From Nilaparvata lugens (lineage: Eukaryota > Arthropoda > Insecta > Hemiptera > Delphacidae): 64,000 nt of DNA. Below the pieces are notes generated by a model. That model had not been told where the DNA came from, searched no databases, and worked only from the letters and a program-made list of their open reading frames with translations. Of this stretch, positions 23,978 to 35,233 are shown one piece after another; the first letter of the stretch is position 1, and the number at the start of each line of letters is the position of its first letter. The stretch lies in contig NC_052507.1 of the NCBI RefSeq assembly GCF_014356525.2, positions 44,177,687 through 44,241,686 on the forward strand, in the 5' to 3' direction. A program made the position numbers and the translations under genes.

Positions 23978-24231
23978 TTGACCGAGCGAAGTGAGTACTA
24001 ATATTCAAGTCGACGGTTTGGCATTTCTCTTAATGTTTAAATGTTTGAATGTTTATATGTTGCGCATTTACGGCGAAACGCGGTAATAGATTTTCATGAA
24101 ATTTGACAGGTATGTTCCTTTTTAAATTGCGCGTCGACGTATATACAAGGATTTTGGAAATTTTGCATTTTCAAGGATAATATAAAAGGAAAAAGGAGCC
24201 TCCTTCATACGCCAATATTAGAGTAAAAATC
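23978..24231 (+). repeat. Terminal arm of the 'gaccgagcgaagtgag' repeat family
   Basis: This arm starts TTGACCGAGCGAAGTGAG and contains GTCGACGGTTTGGCATTTC, TTGCGCATTTACGGCG and TTGCGCGTCGACGTATATAC. It matches 25704-25950 closely. It ends in GAGTAAAAATC, where the 830-bp repeat is inserted; the arm continues at about 25051. Confidence 0.8.
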
Positions 24232-25050
24232 TGGTGTGGCGCACTCACACAACTTTCCTTGCCGTTATGAAAATTTATCACCTGACGCTAGTGCTCCCGC
24301 TCATCTCAAGTCTACTATGCAAAGATCTAAGCCAGCTGGTGACAGGACTATAACGCTGGAGACACACGAGGTCTGCTATCTCTTCATAGTGAATGATTTA
24401 ATAGAATCAACAGTTGCCAACAGTTTGCAATTGAAATAATAACATTTTCTCGAATTTCGAGCTTATTTTAAATTTTAGGTGAAAATGTTACTGAACATTA
24501 ATTATAGAGATTTTCATGCTCAATCTTTTCCATTTGGAGTTTTTTGTTTAAATTGTATCTGAAGCCTGATAATTGGAAATCTAAAATCAAACTTTACCTA
24601 GATGGGGCGGAGCTCCTGAAATTTCCACAGATATGGGACTTGTGGCAGTTGATAAAGCTTAACAATGACTATTTTAGGTATAAATTTGATCAAAATCGTT
24701 GGAGCCATTTTCGAGAAAATCGTGAAAAACCCTGTTTTTGACAACATTTTCGCCATTTTAGCCGCCATCTTGAATTGCATTTGATCGAAATTGTTCGTGT
24801 CGGATCCTTATAGTGGAAGGACCTTAAGTTCCAAATTTCAAGTCATTCCGTTAATTGGGAGATGAGATATCGTGTACACAGACGCACATACACTCATACT
24901 CACACACACACATGCAGACCAATACCCAAAAACCACTTTTTTGGACTCAGGGACCTCGAAACGTATAGAAATTTACAAATTTGGGTAGGCTACCATAATT
25001 TTTTTCAGAAAGCAATACTTTCCTTACCTATGGTAATAGGGCAGAGAAAG
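24232..25050 (+). repeat. Dispersed about 830-bp repeat, copy 2, inserted in the terminal-arm repeat
   Basis: It matches 21816-22645. The flanks read GAGTAAAAATC on the left and AAAGTAAAAATCAGAC on the right. The uninterrupted arm at 25940-25960 reads GAGTAAAAATCAGAC once. The shared TAAAAATC is therefore a likely 8-10 bp target duplication, and the 25.9-kb copy gives the empty site. A CA microsatellite lies near 24900. Confidence 0.75.
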
Positions 25051-25203
25051 TAAAAATCAGACTAGAATTATTCATCATAAATCAGCTGTCTAGTGGACTA
25101 TAATACTACCCGTTCAAAAACATCGAACATCTTGAAAATGTATCTTTCCATCAACGTTAGTAGACAGTTGACTACTAGTAGTTCTGTGAACAGTAGACCT
25201 CGC
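25051..25203 (+). repeat. Continuation of the interrupted arm plus spacer sequence
   Basis: The arm resumes with AGACTAGAATTATTCATCAT. It is followed by TACTACCCGTTCAAAAAC to GTATCTTTCCATCAACG, and then TACTAGTAGTTCTGTGAAC. The second block recurs inverted at about 26087-26170 and direct at 26516-26600. The third recurs inverted at 26751-26781 and direct at 56249-56279. Confidence 0.7.
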
Positions 25204-25700
25204 GCAGTTATAAACTGCAGCCTACTTTTATACTGTCCATCAGAGTAAATTCTGTCTGCATGTACGGCGAGGTATTGGTGTGAAAAACGGCTGTTGGGGT
25301 TGGTGGATCAAAACTGCTAACATCAAAAGCTAATCTCCTTCAAGACATACTGGCAACAGGACAGCCCAAGTTCAAAGCAGAGAAAGTTCGAGAGCCAATA
25401 CTATGTTATTTTAGTTATTAATTGCATGCGTTATTGCAATCAATCAATAGTTCATTTATTTATTTATATATCCACAATGGAGACAACGGGTTTCCCCAAA
25501 TATGTCTCCTTAACAATAAAAATTGAGACAGATGCAAATGAGAAAAGAAAAATAATACGAACCTATGCAATAATAAATAATACAAAAAAACACCCAATTC
25601 AAAAATGAAAAATACAAAGATTTCAAATACTTATGAAAAATTAAAAATAAAAAAATTAGGAATTTGTCAAAATTCCAAAAGTTATAAAAATTAAAGAATA

Positions 25701-26459
25701 TAATTGACCGAGCGAAGTGAGGTCTAAGATTCAAGTCGACGGTTTGTCATTTCTCTTAATGTTTAAATTAATGTTTATATGTTGCGCATTTACGGCGATA
25801 CGAGGTAATAGATTTTCATGAAATTTGACAAGTATGCTCCTTTTTTAATTGCGCGTCGACGTATATACAAGGTTTTTGGAAATTTTGCATTTCAAGGATA
25901 ATATAAAAGGAAAAAGGAGCCTCCTTCATATACGCCAATATAAGAGTAAAAATCAGACTATAGAATTATTCATCATAAATCAGCTGACAAGTGATTACAT
26001 AGATGTGTGCAGAAGCCAGTCTATTGCTGTATTTTCATAAGGTCTATAGTTTCAATCAGGTACTTGTGGATGAGAATACTGCATGAGGTCTAGTCTGGCT
26101 GCAACTGTCTACAACGTAGATGGAAAGATACATTTTTCAAGATGTTCGATGTTTTTGAACGGGTAGTATTATATAGTCTACTAGACAGCCGATTTGTGAT
26201 GAATAATTATTCTATAGTCTAATTTTTACTCCAATATTGGCGTATGAAGGAGGCTCCTTCTTCCTTTAATATTGTCCTTTAAATGCAAAATTTCCAAAAG
26301 CCTTGTATATACGTCGACGCGCAATTAAAAAGGAACATATTTGTCAAATTTCATGAAAATCTATTACCGCGTTTCGCCGTAAATGCGCAACATTTAAACA
26401 TTAAGAGAAATGCCAAACAGTCGACTTGAATCTTAGACCTCACTTCGCTCGGTCAATTA
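25701..26459. mobile_element. 759-bp fold-back element with about 280-bp inverted arms
   Basis: The left arm 25701-25986 starts TAATTGACCGAGCGAAGTGA. The right arm, about 26185-26459, is its reverse complement with scattered differences and ends TCACTTCGCTCGGTCAATTA. The spacer of about 200 bp holds the 'gggtagtatta' block found inverted nearby. No transposase is encoded, so this is non-autonomous. Confidence 0.85.
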
Positions 26460-26600
26460 GGAGAAATGCCAAATCGTCGACTTGAATCTTGGACCTCACT
26501 TCGCTCGGTCGATAATACTACCCGTTCAAAAACCTCGAACATCTTGAAAATGTATCTTTCCATCAACGTTGTAGACAGTTGCAGCCAGACCTGATAACAG
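26460..26600 (-). repeat. Second copy of the family end plus spacer block
   Basis: Directly after the fold-back element, 26460-26510 repeats its last 50 bp (GAGAAATGCCAAATCGTCGA to TTCGCTCGGTC). It is followed by the inverted form of the spacer block (TACTACCCGTTCAAAAAC). This looks like an older family member cut by the insertion of the younger one. Confidence 0.65.
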
Positions 26601-26784
26601 CGCTCACACTCACATTCCGGGACGACTCGTGACGGTACGATAGGACAGAAAGCTCTATGTTTATTTAGGATGTTTCTAGACATTTTAAATTGATAAATTA
26701 TTTATTAATTTTTGAGAAAACATAACAACAGGTCAATGTAACTTTCTGAGCGTGAGGTCTACTGTTCACAGAACTACTAGTTTC

Positions 26785-28160
26785 ATTTTTTATTCACTTT
26801 TTAATGTATATTGTTTTTATATAAACTAGAATGAGGTGGTAATGTTAGTTATAATATTGGCTGTTTTATTTGGTTGCAGAATGAGTTTAAATATTGTTAC
26901 ATTATAATGTTGTGAATAATATAATAATGTTTGATTTTGGTCAGCTTCAATTTTATTCAATTAATATTTTGTTGTCAAAATAATACATGTTTTAAAGCAC
27001 ATACATTCATTATGTAGTTCTGAGGAACTACTGATTTAGTGTGAAATGAATGATAAATCCTAACTTTGAAACTCCCCAGAGATCAGAATACCTTCTAACT
27101 ACTTTTGATAATTTGAAAAATAATTTCGATTATTTCTGAGTAACTTTCTTGCTTTCATCACCCACTTTATCTTCTGACACAAAAATGTTTCTAGAATGTC
27201 GAAAGTTTCATGTTTTCTGCTTGACATGACGAATATATTCATAAAATGAAAAATAACTATAGGTTGGATAAAAATTATCCAACTTAGACAGAGATAGAGA
27301 GGATACATTCTCACAGTTTTATTTTGATATTAAAATCTTGATATAGCGACTATTCTGAGAGAAGTGTGGTATATCATGCTAATCATGAGCTTGATTCAAT
27401 GATATTCGAAATATATTTATATAACCCTGAAAATTTTCCAGTACTACTGGAAAATCGGGAATGATGTTCTACAAACAAATTTCCGGTTAAATTAGAAATT
27501 CGAGGAAATCTGAAGACGATTTCTTCGGTTGGAGGGCAAATTGATAGGTCTACATCAAAATACATTGAATTAAATGCTCTGTAAGCTCATAAACAGCATT
27601 GATTATTTTTTTATCAATCGATGAAAAGTTATAGTGCCAAAAATTGTAAAAAATAGAGGCGTATTGCTTTTTTTCATCTCAAAAATGTTTGCATTGAAGA
27701 AATTTCGAAAAACATGAAAGATATATAGGTAGGCTACTATGGAAACAAAAGTCAGATGAATGTTGTAGAAAATTGTGTATAGAATATATTTGATATGTTC
27801 ATAAGACGCAGTTTTCGATATAATATAGGCTATGCCAAAAATAAAAAATGGTACGTTACGGTACCTTTAAACAACCCACCCGTAGCCCCAAAGCACAGTG
27901 TGTAGGGATGGGGACTTTAAATATGTTCACCTCCCTAGCACCCTAAACAGAGCTGCGCGGTCAAAAATTGTCTTCCAAGTTATTTTCATCTTTAAAAAAT
28001 CACTTCACTTATACGGGCTACTTTATTCAAATATTACTTCATTAATTTTCATCTTTATTTATCCTCTTTTCAGAGGAGTTATCTGGACTAAAGAGGGGAA
28101 GTCTGGACTCCGTAGTGACCATGCCCATCGACATAAAAGAACGGTATAGTGCTTATTTTG
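26785..28160. other. Intergenic, no recognised feature
   Basis: AT-rich sequence. I read both strands and found no exon-like frame, RNA gene or element ends. Short frames at 27099-27565 (minus) and 27898-28149 (plus) are probably chance. Confidence 0.5.
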
Positions 28161-28167
28161 AACATAT

Positions 28168-28300
28168 TGAATTAAAAACACTTTGGAAACACATACTTTT
28201 TAGCAGTGACGACGTTTCGACCTGTCGTTAGTGTCGTTGGTCATCTTCAGACTTCAGTAAATGTGTCCACTTCAAAAGTGTTCTTAATTTATTCAGTTTA
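28168..28300. repeat. Palindromic repeat with GTTTCGACC box
   Basis: The flank TTAAAAACACTTTGGAAACA (from about 28174) is imperfectly inverted at about 28270-28295 (CACTTCAAAAGTGTTCTTAATT). The core between them has CGACGTTTCGACCTGTCG and GGTCATCTTCAGAC. The core style, GAAACGTCG on the minus strand after a CTGAAGATGACC block, resembles terminal sequences of Penelope-like elements. I cannot prove that link by eye. Confidence 0.5.
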
Positions 28301-30074
28301 AATGAATACCGTAGTGGAAGAGCCTTTATTTTGACCTACATGGAACACTACGGTATTGGAGTGGCTTTCCTTGAATAATAACGAACAAGATGAATAGCCT
28401 ATTGGCTCAAGGATAAATGAAATAATCCACATAAAATGCAGTTTCCATTTTGTGGATTGATAGGAAGCAATTTTTTTTTCATATAAAAGTATAGCCTATT
28501 ATATCAACGAATTTAACTATACAATTTGTAGCATAAAGTAAAAATCAAATTAAAGTGAACTTAATAAAGTTATCATCAAAGACCTTAAACAGCGTGATAT
28601 GCATACAGTATTCTTTACTGTAAGGTCTTTGGTGGGGACATTGTGGGACATGTGAGTGCTTATGAGAAGGGTGTAGGTAGGTCAAATGCGGTAAAAGTCC
28701 ACATTCCACAACAAGTTCAGCACAAACACAATGAATCAAAGGAATACAACAGTATGGTGGGGTTGTTGACTGGACGCAACGCACGCGGACAAACAATTAT
28801 TTTGAGGATTAGGAACAAGTCAAGCAGAAGCCAAGAAGACTGGTGACGTTTCTTCCCGCCATTTTTGCTGGCATGAAGTAGCCTACAAAAATTCAAAATT
28901 CCCTCAAAGATTTTATTGTATGTGTTTTACAAAAAAACTAATTTTAAGTGTTATTAAAATAATTAAAACAAACTTAACTTTAAAAAAATGGAAATTAATG
29001 TTATTAATAGGCTACAGTTTTTTATGAGTACGTTGTAGGCCTACATCAATAAATTTAATATTGAACCATGAATTGTGATATTTCAATTGATAATGTGAAT
29101 ATAAAACATGTTTACCTAGTTTATTATTACAATTCATCTTTTATAGTAAAACTTTTTCAATTTGCAATCAATTCTGTAAATTTCTGTATTTGACTAATGG
29201 ATAATGCGCGCTAGTGGCGCTACTGATAGTACTAATACTAATCTAGTGGGCCCTGGAAACATTCTAGGGGTGTGAAAGCAAGAAATTGCTGTGATAGGTA
29301 ACATCATCCTATCAATAATTTCAGGTAATTATTAACATTTCATTTATATTTTGATTTTTTGCCTCCTTTTAACCACAATTTCTTCAAATTTTAACAAATG
29401 AAAGCAGTTCTATTAACGTAGTTCTAAACGTAAGTGTCTATGAATCATGCCGTACAACCATGGGTCTGACGTAAGTCTATTTAGGTGCTTGTGCATTGCT
29501 GCTTTCAAGCTATGATGAAACTTCTGTATTAAAGTCAATTTGCTTGTTAATTGGTTTACAAAATAGTTTAAAATCCTATTACAATTTATTTTAAGACTCA
29601 TTGTTAAATGAGAGTTTGTCTAACTTGATAAATAACAATTTGACCGTTACAAAACCCTTTGTGGGTTACTTACCTATCACATTAATAACTGTGCTGTCTG
29701 CTACATTCACTGTTTTAAAATAACCTGTGTCGTATTAAAAAAAAATACTTATTTGTTTTATTTAGATTTAAATTGAGTTATTCCAATTCCTTATGGTTTA
29801 ATTTTTGTCTTTTCAATCAATCCTCAAGTTATTCTGTTTTTAATCTCATAAGTTACTTGGCGAATCATAAAGGCATGCTAGGCTAGGTCTATTGATTTCA
29901 AGGTTCATCTGTGATGACACTTGTGTTTTTACATTTAATTGTTGATTCAATTAGTCTAAAGAGCAGTTTCTTTTAATCCCTATATTGTATTCAAAAAGTA
30001 CAAAGGCTATTTTATATTATGAGAATATATTTTTTGCGAATTGTAGTCGCTGGTTATGGCAGACACTGACATAG
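28301..30074. other. Intergenic, no recognised feature
   Basis: There is no supported gene. Open frames of 60-80 codons at 28545-28846 and 29413-29601 resemble no family I know. Confidence 0.5.
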
Positions 30075-30497
30075 GTATAGAAATTTCTTTATTGACTTAA
30101 GACATTTAACAAAATGTATGGTCAATCGTCATATAAATATATATATATATATATATAATATTGTACACAAATTCAAAGCATAAAAACAATTCGATTCTAC
30201 AATACAAAGTAATTTACAAAACCATTTTCACAATTCATACATACGAAAATCAATTTCATAAAAATCAGCCACTGTATAATTGCATTCTTGCTGCAGGATA
30301 AATTTAACAGTTTTTTTTTAAAACTCATACAAGAAAGGCTTCTAATAGATAGTGGCAAGAAATTGTACAATATTTTACTCCTATAAACATCCAGCTTTTT
30401 TGTGATCGTAAATACCTGAGGTAGGTATTCAGTTCTTATGTTATTTCTGTGCCTCGTATTATGATTATGGACTTCAGTGCTAGTAGCCAAATCCCCC
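30075..30497 (-). mobile_element. LINE 3' fragment
   Basis: The minus-strand frame 30490-30197 begins with HNHNTRHRNNIRTEYLP and then KLDVYRSKILYNFLPLSIR. This is the 'HNTR' tail found after the RT domain of many insect CR1/Jockey-type LINEs. The 3' untranslated end near 30080 has an (AT)n microsatellite at about 30138-30160. Confidence 0.7.
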
Positions 30498-31420
30498 TAT
30501 AGTAACAGAACTGTCATTTTGAAAAACCTCATCAAAGTAGCTGAATAAACTGAATAGTTTCTATTAGCATAAATTTTAATATAGTTAATAAAAACTCAAA
30601 TTTTGCTATGAGTTAATGTTGGGCTAAAATTTGTTCAAATGTATGAATTTGGTATACGATTTATGCAACTTTATATTTTATCAATGCTAGAGTTTTATTA
30701 TAATTTATTATTATAAAGATTCTTCATTCAGAGATTTATAGGTTTTTTAAATTGTGGGAAATATGCCTGAAGTAAAGTAGGCTATATTTAATTGAAATAC
30801 ATTTATGATGAGCTTGATTAATATTTATAATTATTATATTCTAATACTTTTAGTTTGTTTTATTGAAAAAGTATAATATTATTACAATTAAATTAAACTT
30901 ACCTACCGTTACTCCAACAACGTACGACTTGCTTGAGTAATCTTGCAATGGATCAATAAAAATATTTAAACGGATAATAATATTTCGTTTATCAAAAATG
31001 AGTCATGATCGTATACCCAATTGAAAACTGGTTGAATAAATTCGTTTCCATGAAAAATATAGAAGGAGGTAGCATTAAAAAATATTACAACTAGGTACCT
31101 AACAATCTCTGGGTGTCTTTTTAACAGTATCTTGAAAGATGAAGCTAGTTTGATAAGTTATTGCTAATAACCTGCAATAATTTAAAAAGTAATATTTTTA
31201 AACTAGTGTGCCCCATGGGCTGAAGAATTTGCTTATGAACTATCTTGGAAATGTACCACTCGAAAGATGTCACAAATCTATGTTTTCAATGCTAGATACA
31301 TAACTAAATAAATTGATAAAGGTTGAAATTGAAATTTAAAATCTCTTGTTGGAATCAGTTTCCATATGACTTGAGTGATTTTCTCCTCCCGTATTAAATG
31401 TTACTTACTTGTTACTTGTC
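30498..31420. other. Intergenic, no recognised feature
   Basis: AT-rich sequence with no coding, RNA or repeat feature that I can support. Confidence 0.5.
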
Positions 31421-31489
31421 TCGTCTTCTCCGCAGTCTGGTGACCGGGGAAACGCCAAAATATCTTCCCTTCGATCGGGTTCGCGTTAG

Positions 31490-31750
31490 TCATGGTCCAT
31501 AATCTAGTGATCCGTGGTCTAGTGGAAAGAGTGCTTGCGTAGCAGCATAGAGATCCCGGGTTCAAACCTCGTTACCAAACGTTTTTGACCAGATCACTCC
31601 CGTTTTATCAGATGAACTTACTTCATACTTCTCTCCTTAGTCATGACCAGATATCTGGATTGACTGTGTCAGAAAGTGGACCTGACTTCGTCCTTGTCCT
31701 AGGGTTGACATGTAAACTATGTCAATAATATGAAATTATTTACGTTTGTA
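31490..31750 (+). mobile_element. tRNA-derived SINE
   Basis: The sequence has a pol III A-box-like TGGTCTAGTGG (31513) and a B-box-like GGTTCAAACCT (31559), about 46 bp apart as in a tRNA. The acceptor ends do not pair, so it is not a working tRNA gene. A non-tRNA body follows. It is flanked by two diverged copies of CTTC-CCGCAGTCTG-TGACCGGGGAA (about 31431 and 31894), which also occurs at the 3' end of the neighbouring LINE. Confidence 0.65.
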
Positions 31751-31884
31751 AACTTGGTCAAACATATAAAAATATATAACATTTGAGAGTATAATTTTTC
31801 AATCTTATCAAGATTGTCTTGCCTTTCACATTAATTATCACTCGACGTTCAGCTGAAGTATTATCAAACTTTGGTTTGGTTCTG

Positions 31885-32410
31885 TTGTCTTCGCCGCAGT
31901 CTGCTGACCGGGGAATTGTCATTGTCCCTTGAACGGGGTTTTACACGGCACTAGCCGCTCTCTGAGGTGGGTGTATGTATGCTCCTCGATATATTCTGCA
32001 ACGGTGTAATAAGGCCGGTCCATTAGGTACCTCTTCAAACCCTTTGCCAGCGCGTTGTTGTTTTCTAGTAGTTTCAGACTATCTGGGAGCAAGTTGAACA
32101 GATATGCCCCTACATAAGACGGAGAGTCGCTGAGCTTTTTCAATCTATGTTGTGGGAGGTCTATATTGTGATTATGTCTTGTCCCATAGCTGTGCCTGTC
32201 TTGTCTCAAGATTGGATTTGATTTCTTGACCAAAATAACAAATTCCAAGATATATATGGAGACTGCCGTTAGTATTCCTGTTTTTTTGAAAAGGGGTCTG
32301 CAATGCTCAATGTAGTTGGCTCTTAAAATATTTCTTATTGCTCTCTTTTGGATTTTCAGAACTCTCTCTAGATTTTCTTTTGCAGACGATCCACAGGCAG
32401 CTATACCATA
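31885..32410 (-). pseudogene. CR1-like LINE A, 3' part of ORF2
   Basis: The minus-strand frame 32248-31919 carries RHSYGTRHNHNIDLP and YVGAYLFNLLPDSLK, the tail after an RT domain. Upstream of it, IQKRAIRNIL and HCRPLFKK lie in shifted frames to about 32405. This is the same LINE type as the 35234-37668 segment. The Penelope pair lies between them, and the RT stretch after the catalytic motif is missing. Confidence 0.75.
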
Positions 32411-32489
32411 TTATTTATCTCTTTCCTGTATAGGGCTACTTGTAATATAAATATAAAGAAAATAATTGAAAATCTCAGTACCCTTTTTT

Positions 32490-33870
32490 AAAAATATTTT
32501 ATCACGACATGTTTCGGTCAATTATGCCATTTTCAAGTGATATGAATTAAATAAATACTAATGGAAGACTCTTATTTTGATCATATGTTAGTGTATTCAT
32601 ATGTTTTTATGAACTAGGACTGTAAATTTTGGGTTTAAATTCGCATGATTCTATCAAAAATGGGGTTATTGGTGTCTAATTGGATCAAGTTTATTATTTT
32701 ATCTCTGTTTAATTTTGCTGCTTTATAAATATGAAATTCTTCTTTGACATTCAGTTTTTGACTTTTATTACAATAATTAAGTATTTTCATATTGGAATTT
32801 ATATCTGTAAAATTATGGCCTGAATCTATCAAGTGTTCAGCAAATGCCGACTTTTGTGTATAATTTTTAGATTTTAGTGCTTGGATATGTTCTCGAAACC
32901 TGATATGGAAATTTCTACCCGTTTGCCCGATATAGAATTTGTTGCAATCACTACATCTAAGTTCATAGATACCAGATTTTTTAAACTTATCTTGCTGTAC
33001 ATTTAAATTTGATTTCTTTTTTATCAGTTCGAATGCATTATTTGTTGTCCTATAACCTAGAATGAATTTATTTTTTGTAAAGGTTTTTCTTATAGCTTTA
33101 TTAAATTTTGTGTTATATGGAACACAAATATATTCTTTATTTCCTACATTTCCTTGATTATTTTGAGTTCTATTCTGTATTAATTTTCCTTTTTGTTTGT
33201 GAATCATTCTATCAATAGTTTTGGTATTATATCCATTTGTTATTGCCATATATTTTATTATTTTCTTCTCTTTTCTATAATTATATTTTGACATGGGAAT
33301 ATTTATTAGCCTATATATCATTGCATTGAAAGTTGAAATTTTTTGTTGCCAAGGATGATTTGAATCTCTAGGAATAATACAATCTGTATGTGTGGGTTTT
33401 CTATAAATGCTAAAATCATGTTTGTTATCTTTCATACTAATCGTTAAATCAAGAAAATTTATTTCATGTTCTTGAGCTTCCATCGTAAATTTTATAGAAG
33501 GTGATATTGAATTTAAATATAATTCAAAATCTTCATGTGTTTTATCTTCATTATTATACAGACATATTATATCATCAACATATCTGTGCCAATAAATAAT
33601 ATTTTTCTTTAGAGGATTATTATCATTCATTATTTTAGATTTTTCTAAATTGTTCATGTATATGTTAGACAAATAACCTGATAAAGGAGATCCCATCGCT
33701 AAACCTTCCTTTTGTTTGTAATTTTTCTCATTGAATTTGAAATAATTTTGATCTACACATACTGTTGTCAATGCTATTAGATCTTCTATTTCATCATTAT
33801 TTATGTTATTATCTATCAAATTTTGTTTCAGAATACTAATTGTTTCATCTGTTGGAATACTAGTGTACAT
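32490..33870 (-). CDS. Penelope-like element, minus copy: RT plus GIY-YIG endonuclease
   Basis: An uninterrupted frame of 411 codons reads from ATG at 33870 to a stop at 32635. It starts within the RT at MYTSIPTDETISIL and has AMGSPLSGYLSNIYM, then HRYVDDIICLYNN with the catalytic YVDD, and FLDLTI. It ends with a GIY-YIG nuclease (SGIYELRCSDCNKFYIGQTG ... FREHIQALK). Penelope elements couple these two activities for target-primed insertion. The N-terminal part of RT is missing. The 3' flank contains CGACATGTTTCGGTCAATT at about 32504, in the style of Penelope termini. Inverted copy: 33898-35233. Confidence 0.9.
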
Positions 33871-33897
33871 ATTTTCCTAGCATTTGATGTAACCAAC

Positions 33898-35233
33898 ATG
33901 TACACTAGTATTCCAACAGATGAAACAATTAGTATTCTGAAACAAAATTTGATAGATAATAACATAAATAATGATGAAATAGAAGATCTAATAGCATTGA
34001 CAACAGTATGTGTAGATCAAAATTATTTCAAATTCAATGAGAAAAATTACAAACAAAAGGAAGGTTTAGCGATGGGATCTCCTTTATCAGGTTATTTGTC
34101 TAACATATACATGAACAATTTAGAAAAATCTAAAATAATGAATGATAATAATCCTCTAAAGAAAAATATTATTTATTGGCACAGATATGTTGATGATATA
34201 ATATGTCTGTATAATAATGAAGATAAAACACATGAAGATTTTGAATTATATTTAAATTCAATATCACCTTCTATAAAATTTACGATGGAAGCTCAAGAAC
34301 ATGAAATAAATTTTCTTGATTTAACGATTAGTATGAAAGATAACAAACATGATTTTAGCATTTATAGAAAACCCACACATACAGATTGTATTATTCCTAG
34401 AGATTCAAATCATCCTTGGCAACAAAAAATTTCAACTTTCAATGCAATGATATATAGGCTAATAAATATTCCCATGTCAAAATATAATTATAGAAAAGAG
34501 AAGAAAATAATAAAATATATGGCAATAACAAATGGATATAATACCAAAACTATTGATAGAATGATTCACAAACAAAAAGGAAAATTAATACAGAATAGAA
34601 CTCAAAATAATCAAGGAAATGTAGGAAATAAAGAATATATTTGTGTTCCATATAACACAAAATTTAATAAAGCTATAAGAAAAACCTTTACAAAAAATAA
34701 ATTCATTCTAGGTTATAGGACACAAATAATGCATTCGAACTGATAAAAAAGAAATCAAATTTAAATGTACAGCAAGATAAGTTTAAAAATCTGGTATCTA
34801 TGAACTTAGATGTAGTGATTGCAACAAATTCTATATCGGGCAAACGGGTAAAAATTTCCATATCAGGTTTCGAGAACATATCCAAGCACTAAAATCTAAA
34901 AATTATACACAAAAGTCGGCATTTGCTGAACACTTGATAGATTCAGGCCATAATTTTACAGATATAAATTCCAATATGAAAATACTTAATTATGGTAATA
35001 AAAGTCAAAAACTGAATGTCAAAGAAGAATTTCATATTTATAAAGCAGCAAAATTAAACAGAGATAAAATAATAAACTTGATCCAATTAGACACCAATAA
35101 CCCCATTTTTGATAGAATCATGCGAATTTAAACCCAAAATTTACAGTCCTAGTTCATAAAAACATATGAATACACTAACATATGATCAAAATAAGAGTCT
35201 TCCATTAGTATTTATTTATTTAATTCATATCAC
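33898..35233 (+). pseudogene. Penelope-like element, plus copy (frameshifted)
   Basis: This is the mirror image of the minus copy, with only a handful of differences over about 1,335 bp. It keeps a few more 5' bases, so AFDVTNMYTSIP (an RT core motif) is read from 33874. A one-base loss near 34724 (GACACAAAT where the twin has GACAACAAAT) ends the frame at 34743. A second one-base loss lies in an A run near 34787. The GIY-YIG part continues in shifted frames to 35131. A four-base insertion sits near the outer end. The two copies are head to head, 27 bp apart. Confidence 0.9.

Noticed and set aside
31505..31577. Possible tRNA gene
   Set aside because: A- and B-box-like sequences are present, but acceptor and anticodon arms do not pair; it is better explained as the head of a SINE.
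33823..33897. A longer Penelope protein with a novel N-terminus from 33823
   Set aside because: The first codons are the antisense of the minus copy read across the palindrome centre; the true similarity begins at AFDVTN near 33874.
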